From assembly GCA_041389565.1 (NCBI GenBank), contig JAWKRP010000005.1, forward strand, positions 1 through 64,000: a DNA stretch of 64,000 nucleotides. The letters run 5' to 3'. Made by a program: the position numbers and the translations under genes. This DNA comes from JACKEQ01 sp041389565. Its GTDB lineage: Bacteria; Myxococcota_A; UBA796; GCA-2862545. Below, piece after piece: positions 61,167 through 64,000 of this stretch (positions are counted from its first letter, which is position 1; every line of letters begins with the position of its first letter). The notes beneath the pieces were generated by a model. It saw only the letters and a program-made list of their open reading frames with translations, was not told the origin of the DNA and ran no database searches.

Positions 61167-62892
61167 CTACGGGAGGATCGGGGTGAAGTGGGCGTGGGCA
61201 TCCTCGTAGATCACGCAGCCGGTGTTCGCCGGTGCGGCGACACGCACGGTGGCGGTGACGGCGTTGCTCGTGGTGTTCCGATACACGACCGAAGGGTTGG
61301 GCTCCGGTGTCGATCACGTTGCCGTTCACCGTCATGGTCATCGTGAGCTCTTCGGTGGACAGCGTGAAGTCCGGTGAGAACGAGAGCCTGCGGTTCGAGG
61401 CGACCAGGATGTCGTACACGTCGACGGGGTTCTGCGGTCCGAGCCCGAACGTCGACCAGCCGGAGTAGCCGTCGCGCTCGTCGTAGCACCCGGCATCGAC
61501 GCGGGAGATCGTGTAGTCGGTGCAGTACGGCGCATCGTCCTGGTTGTAGACCTGCACGAAGAAGTCCTGCGTCGTGAGGTGGTGGTTGCGGAGGACCATC
61601 ACGTCGGGCGTCCCGAGCTCGGTCCCGGCCGTACCGGGGGCGTCGACGGCGAGCAGGCGAACGTCCGGAAGGGCGTCTACGGTCACCACGGTGTTCGTGA
61701 TCGGAGGCACCTCGACGCGCCACAGGTCCACGTCCACAGGGGTGATCGAGCCCACCGCGGAGGTCACGAGCAGCCCGGCGTCCGCGGTCGTCTCGTTGGG
61801 CTCGTCGGGCTCTTCCGTACACACGGGCGGATCGGTGACCGCGACCGTCAGGGTGTAGTCGATGCCGAGACAGGTGTCCGTCACGCCCATGGCGGTCACG
61901 AGCACCCCGACGCGAACCGGCCCCGTGCGGAGGTTCGTGTAGCTGACGCTGTCGGGGCCGGGCTCACTGCTCGACGGCATCGGCGCGAGGAAGTCGTACG
62001 GCGTGAACGACACGTCGATCTCGCCGGCCGCGGTGTCGAAGTCGACGTCCACGTCGAGGGTCTGCCCGAGCCCCACATCGACGACCCAGCGGTCCGTGTC
62101 GTACAGCTCGAGCACTCGGGCGGAGAAGACGCCGGGCTCGAGCTCCACGTAGGTGCTGGAGACGGCGGGCTCGTAGAGGTCGTCGGGGAGGCAGTCCAGG
62201 CCCGTGTCCTCCGGCGGATCGGTGTCCTCCGGCGGATCGGTGTCCTCGGGCGGGTCGGTGTCCTGGGTCTCGGCGGGGCAGGCGACGGCGAGGGTGAATG
62301 CGGACGCGGCGCCGCCCCAGCCGTCGACCGTGATCGAAACGGACTCGCCCGCATCGAGGTCGATGGAGACCTGCTCGTCGTTGGTGTCGTACTGGACGGA
62401 CGTGGCGCACGAACCGGTGCTGCAGCCGGGCCCGGCGACGAAGAGGTCGAGATCGGCGGAGAGTCCGGTGAGATCGAAGGTGTACGTGCCCGTCGAGGGG
62501 GCTTCGAAGTCGTACGTGAGGTCGGGACCGGTGGACGCGAAGGTCGCGCAGGGATGGCTGGTGAGGTCGTTCCCCTGGCCCACGGTGGTGGACTGGAGGT
62601 CGGTGCCGCACTCGAGGATGGCGTCCTCGAGGCACGCACCCGGGGGATCGGTGTCCGCGTCGGAATCCGAGTCGGCGTCGGAATCCGCGTCGGCGTCCGC
62701 GTCCGCATCGGTGTCGGTATCCGAGTCGGAGTCGGCGTCGGTGTCGGCGTCAGCGTCGGAATCCGAGTCGGCGTCCGAGTCGGTATCGGCGTCCGAGTCC
62801 GTGTCCGTGTCCGTGTCCGTGTCCGCGTCGGGGTCGGCGGAGCGCTCCTGTGCCGGGACCAGGCAGGCGGTGAGCAGCATCAGCGTGAGCAT
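61167..62892 (-). CDS. Asp/Ser-stalk lipoprotein with PPC-like domains; apparent frameshift near 61305
   Basis: About 574 aa if one frameshift is corrected. ATG 62892, signal MLTLMLLTACLVPAQ, lipobox LTAC. Stalk (~18-82), then a PPC-like beta domain (GTYTFDLTGLSADLDLFVAG, GCSTGSCATS), a threefold PPEDTD repeat, and further PPC-like modules (LYDTDRWVVDVGLGQTLDVD; DVDLWRVEVPPI). In frame, the end after GNVIDTG becomes Arg/His-rich nonsense running into the next gene. Shifting one base at the GG of accggagccc gives EPNPSVVYRNTTSNAVTATV, VRVAAPANTGCVIYEDAHAH and a TAG stop at 61167-61169. Either a sequencing error or a real mutation. Confidence 0.8.
62205..62262 (-). repeat. Three tandem 18-base repeats (PPEDTD)
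   Basis: Plus-strand unit gtgtcctccggcggatcg, three copies with the last diverged; encodes PPEDTD repeats inside the PPC-like lipoprotein gene. Confidence 0.75.
62650..62835 (-). repeat. Hexanucleotide tract encoding an Asp/Ser/Ala stalk
   Basis: About 185 bases of gagtcg, gcgtcg, gtccgc units (plus-strand view) at the 5' end of the PPC-like lipoprotein gene. Confidence 0.8.
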
Positions 62893-63051
62893 CGGGTCGT
62901 CCTCTCTGGCGCCTCCGTAGAGTGTCCGGGGACCGGGCTCCCGCTCCTGTAGCGGTTCTGTTGCGAATGCCCGGGCGGGTGGCGAGCGGTGGAGCGGGAT
63001 GCGCGGCCCGGCTGAGGTAGGCTGGGACATGTCCTGTTCCGGGAAAGGCTC

Positions 63052-63969
63052 GTGATCGCGCTGGTCCTCGGGGTCGCGCTCGCTTTCGCTCCGCCGCCGA
63101 CGGGCGGAATCGGTGCATCCATCGAGGTGGCGCCGGGTGAGATCTCGGTGAAGGGCCTGCTGTTCGAGGCCCCGGCGCGCACGGCCGGCCTGCGGATCGG
63201 CGACCGGATCACGGCCGTGGACGGCGAGCCGGTCCCAGCCGAGCTCACGGTTCCGGACGCCCAGGCGCTCCTGTCGGGTCCGCTGGAGAGCCCGGTGCGA
63301 CTGACCGTGCGGCGCGGGGACGACGTCCTCGAGCTCACGGTGGGCCGGATGGTGGTCGACCCGGAGAAGGTGTCGAAGCACCGGTGTATCGAGGGCGACT
63401 GCGTGTTCGGGTGGGGCACGCAGGAGTCGATCCGCGGAGTGGTCGAGCTCAGCTACTTCCAGGCGGGGAAGCCGAGCTTCGTGAGCTCGTCGGTGAAGGA
63501 CGGCGTTCGGCGGTCGGGCTTCGTGAAGCCGCGCTTCGACCCCGCGATCGTGGAGATCGACGGGAGCACGACCCGGTATGTGCGCAGCCTGGACACACCG
63601 ATCCCGGTCCCCATGACGAAGGCGGAAGCCCGCTGCAGCACGCTCAAGCACCTGCGGGCGGAGCTGGGCGCGGTGTCGCTGGAGCGACGGGCGCGGGACG
63701 CGGTACCCGTGCTGCTCCCGGGGTTCGAGGAGGCGGAGCTCCGGATCCTGCCAGACGCCCTGATCCTGGCGTTCGAGGACCATGGGGCGGTCTACGAGGG
63801 CGTGCGCGACGACATGGCGGCGTGCCTGACGGGCTGGGTGGCGGCCACGGACGCGGTCGAGGGTCCGAAGCGGTCGACGGTGTTCGAAGACCCCGACGGG
63901 ACGGTGTTCATCATGGGGGTCGCGCAGCTGGACGGGAGCGTGCAGCTGGCGGTGCGGCCGAAGGAGTGA
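63052..63969 (+). CDS. Exported PDZ-domain protein
   Basis: 305 aa from GTG 63052, preceded by AAAGG. Signal peptide MIALVLGVALAFAPPPTGG. PDZ domain at ~20-105: GIGASIEVAPGEISVKGLLF, FEAPARTAGLRIGDRITAVDG, LESPVRLTVRRGDDVLELTVG. The remaining ~200 residues contain two Cys (HRCIEGDC) and a later ARCSTLKHLR and a C in MAACLTGW; no family recognised. It likely binds a peptide or protease-type partner in the periplasm. Divergent from the PPC-like lipoprotein; the 159-base interval between starts holds nothing I can assign. The final 31 bases of the window are non-coding. Confidence 0.83.
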   Translation: MIALVLGVALAFAPPPTGGIGASIEVAPGEISVKGLLFEAPARTAGLRIGDRITAVDGEPVPAELTVPDAQALLSGPLESPVRLTVRRGDDVLELTVGRMVVDPEKVSKHRCIEGDCVFGWGTQESIRGVVELSYFQAGKPSFVSSSVKDGVRRSGFVKPRFDPAIVEIDGSTTRYVRSLDTPIPVPMTKAEARCSTLKHLRAELGAVSLERRARDAVPVLLPGFEEAELRILPDALILAFEDHGAVYEGVRDDMAACLTGWVAATDAVEGPKRSTVFEDPDGTVFIMGVAQLDGSVQLAVRPKE

Positions 63970-64000
63970 GGGTCGGGCGCCTCGGCGGAGACCGTCCGAG

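Overview
The window is strongly GC-rich and almost fully coding on both strands. It carries family hallmarks of the Myxococcota: MYXO-CTERM tails (genes ending at 12950 and 38095), MopE-type putative metal-binding repeats (1-2230, 10398-12950, 36821-38095), repeat-companion (TIGR02996-like) proteins (42446-44053, 46063-47421), a Cys-rich CDDGN repeat, and several lipoproteins with long Asp/Thr/Ser/Ala stalks. The species cannot be named from the sequence. I see no rRNA, tRNA, CRISPR array, phage or IS transposase, so this looks like ordinary chromosome, rich in cell-envelope genes.

Layout. 1-7.0 kb: a beta-helix/metal-binding surface protein (cut by the window edge), a lipoprotein, and a minus-strand run of lamin-tail lipoprotein, VWA lipoprotein and S9 peptidase. 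7.2-12.9 kb: a FecR-like lipoprotein, a CHASE2 adenylate cyclase and a MYXO-CTERM beta-helix protein. 12.9-18.0 kb: a minus-strand four-gene unit of bestrophin-like channel, class V aminotransferase, HExxH metallopeptidase with a C-terminal VHL-beta-like domain, and a DUF455/ATP-grasp fusion. 18.0-23.6 kb: an SDR-like oxidoreductase translationally coupled to an NTPase-TPR-winged-helix regulator, a small lipoprotein and a lone SecY-like membrane protein. 23.6-30.0 kb: a PHP protein, a three-gene unit (secreted protein, MBL hydrolase, cyclophilin) and two Asp/Thr lipoproteins. 30.1-33.4 kb: a bactofilin-like membrane protein with a LytS/LytTR-type two-component pair, flanked by a heptamer repeat element and by tandem direct repeats. 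33.4-36.7 kb: AidB-type acyl-CoA dehydrogenase with its TetR regulator and operator, and an OmpA-like protein. 36.8-46.0 kb: MYXO-CTERM protein, EamA transporter, hexose-6-phosphate mutarotase, M3 oligopeptidase, FGE-domain lipoprotein, repeat-companion protein, NYN/LOTUS protein and uridine phosphorylase. 46-58.5 kb: two large related proteins of 998 and 742 aa whose N-termini resemble cargo of extracellular contractile injection systems, one with LysM, the other coupled to a small Cys-rich lipoprotein, plus PDZ, DUF1801 and CsgG-like proteins and a 58-aa gene. 58.5-64 kb: an Asp/Thr lipoprotein, a glycine-rich surface protein, a PPC-like lipoprotein whose gene appears frameshifted, and a PDZ protein.

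How it fits together. Genes are packed into short operons with very frequent stop/start overlaps (TGATG, ATGA, GTGA). Most products are lipoproteins, secreted proteins or envelope sensors, so the window reads as surface biogenesis and sensing interspersed with a few metabolic genes. The most novel-looking parts are the DUF455/ATP-grasp + aminotransferase + VHL-like metallopeptidase unit, the 998/742-aa protein pair, the lone SecY-like protein, and three dispersed intergenic DNA elements.
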